From FEN-1219 sp036274615 (GTDB lineage Bacteria; Pseudomonadota; Gammaproteobacteria; Steroidobacterales; Rariloculaceae): a DNA stretch of 7,768 bases. The position numbers and the translations under genes were made by a program. The stretch is from NCBI GenBank assembly GCA_036274615.1, contig DASUFK010000390.1, positions 1 through 7,768 of the forward strand. Direction: 5' to 3'. How positions within the stretch are numbered: position 1 is the stretch's first letter; every line of letters begins with the position of its first letter. A model generated the notes under the pieces. The model worked only from the letters and a program-made list of their open reading frames with translations. It had not been told where the DNA came from and searched no databases. This document shows positions 6,946 to 7,768 of the stretch, one piece after another.

Positions 6946-7768
6946 ATGGACCGCCGCGCGCCCGTCACGCTAGCCCCCGCGCTCGCCCGCGCCGCGCTCG
7001 CCGCCTGCGGCGCCGCCGCGCTCGCTTGCGCCGCCACGGCCTTCGCGCAGAAGCTCTACAAGTACACGGACACGAACGGCGTGCTCGTCTACACCGACCG
7101 CGCGCCGCCGTCCGGCCAGGCCTACGACGAGCGCGAGCTCGAGCGCAGGTTCGAGCGGCCCGAGATCCGCTTGTTCCGGCGCGAGGCGGAAGGCCGCGGC
7201 GTCGTGCTCGTCGCGAACAACACCTTCTTCGCGCCGGTGCAGCTCAAGTTCCACCTCGCGAAGATGGCGAATCTCGGCGACGAGGTGCCTAGCGATGGCT
7301 GGCGGATCCTGCCGCCGCGGGCCGAGACCGAGCTGCTTACCGTGAGCAAAGGCGATCCGGACGCGGCGTCCACGTTCGAGTACGAGTTCGCGTACATGGT
7401 GGGCGACCCGCACGCCGAGCACGCCCCCGACCTTCCATACCGCTTGCCGTACGCGATCGCGAGCCGCGTGAAGGTGTCGCAGGCCTATCCGGCCGCGATC
7501 ACGCACCGCGACGCGGCGAGCCTACACGCCGTCGACTTCGTGATGCCCGTGGGCACGCAGGTGTTCGCCGCGCGCGGCGGCGTGGTGATCGAGGTGGCGA
7601 GCGAGTTCCACGACTCGGGCCTCGACCCCGAGGTCGATGGGCCGCGCGCCAACATCATCCGCGTGCTGCACGACGACGGCACGATGTCGCTCTACGCGCA
7701 TCTCAACTGGAACTCGATCCGCGTGACGCCGGGGCAGCACGTGGAGCGCGGCGAATATCTCGCCGACT
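6946..7768 (+). CDS. Secreted M23 peptidase with DUF4124 domain, 3'-partial
   Basis: The frame is open from the ATG at 6946 to the window end with no stop (274 codons seen). It starts 16 bases after the preceding stop, with no convincing ribosome binding site. An Ala-rich signal peptide ends at about AFA/Q (residue 34). A DUF4124-like segment follows (LYKYTDTNGVLVYTDRAPP, 37-55), then a beta-rich middle region (about 78-175, ending YRLPYAIASRVKVSQAYP), then the M23 (LytM-type) zinc peptidase domain. In that domain, HAVDFVMPVGTQVFAARGG supplies metal ligand D197. The partner histidine is probably H187 (ITHRD), with H194 as alternative, and H252 (LYAHLN) is the usual catalytic histidine. The HLHFE motif expected downstream lies beyond the window. 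Such enzymes cut peptidoglycan cross-links or act as amidase activators in the periplasm. Whether this one is active cannot be judged without its C-terminus. Confidence 0.9.
   Translation, partial: MDRRAPVTLAPALARAALAACGAAALACAATAFAQKLYKYTDTNGVLVYTDRAPPSGQAYDERELERRFERPEIRLFRREAEGRGVVLVANNTFFAPVQLKFHLAKMANLGDEVPSDGWRILPPRAETELLTVSKGDPDAASTFEYEFAYMVGDPHAEHAPDLPYRLPYAIASRVKVSQAYPAAITHRDAASLHAVDFVMPVGTQVFAARGGVVIEVASEFHDSGLDPEVDGPRANIIRVLHDDGTMSLYAHLNWNSIRVTPGQHVERGEYLAD

Noticed and set aside
4206..7037. A 943-codon open frame on the minus strand across the protease, the membrane protein gene and the start of the M23 gene
   Set aside because: It mirrors the codon phase of GC-rich + strand genes; its translation is His/Arg/Ala-rich low-complexity with no domain, and it spans several well-supported genes.

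Overview
The window is very GC-rich (roughly 70% by eye). All six genes I can support lie on the + strand, packed head to tail with gaps of a few tens of bases at most. The order pepP, ubiH, ubiI-like is the classic gammaproteobacterial aminopeptidase/ubiquinone cluster. Together with the high GC, this suggests a high-GC gammaproteobacterium of the Steroidobacter/Nevskia/Xanthomonas type. The class is reasonably supported; the finer placement is a guess.

Left part (1-3624): the 3' portion of pepP (M24 proline aminopeptidase; its N-terminal part lies before the window), then two paralogous FAD monooxygenases, UbiH and a UbiI/UbiF-type enzyme, which hydroxylate the ubiquinone ring. pepP and ubiH overlap by 4 bases, and the ubiI-like ribosome binding site is fused to the ubiH stop codon, so the three look like one translationally coupled operon. 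Near its 3' end ubiH carries a 64-base array of four 16-base units, each built on the palindrome GGTGTCAGACACC. The array is read through in all three phases with no stop and adds a loop of about 22 residues to the enzyme.

Middle part (3660-6467): a 935-residue secreted protein with two tandem HtrA-like halves. The first is a complete trypsin-like protease (H79, D110, S194) with PDZ domains. The second is a degenerate protease half with all three catalytic residues replaced, followed by two more PDZ domains. This is the layout of the fungal nuclear protease Nma111/Ynm3 and, as I recall those sequences, the similarity runs to the C-terminus. Here it has a signal peptide, so it should act in the periplasm. 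It is the most interesting gene in the window.

Right part (6507-7768): a small four-helix membrane protein resembling the DUF6524 family, then a secreted M23 (LytM-type) peptidase with an N-terminal DUF4124 domain, cut off by the window end. The three right-hand genes all act in or beyond the inner membrane and may form an envelope-maintenance group, but only their proximity says so. No RNA genes, insertion sequences or CRISPR arrays were seen, and no gene-free stretch exceeds 40 bases.
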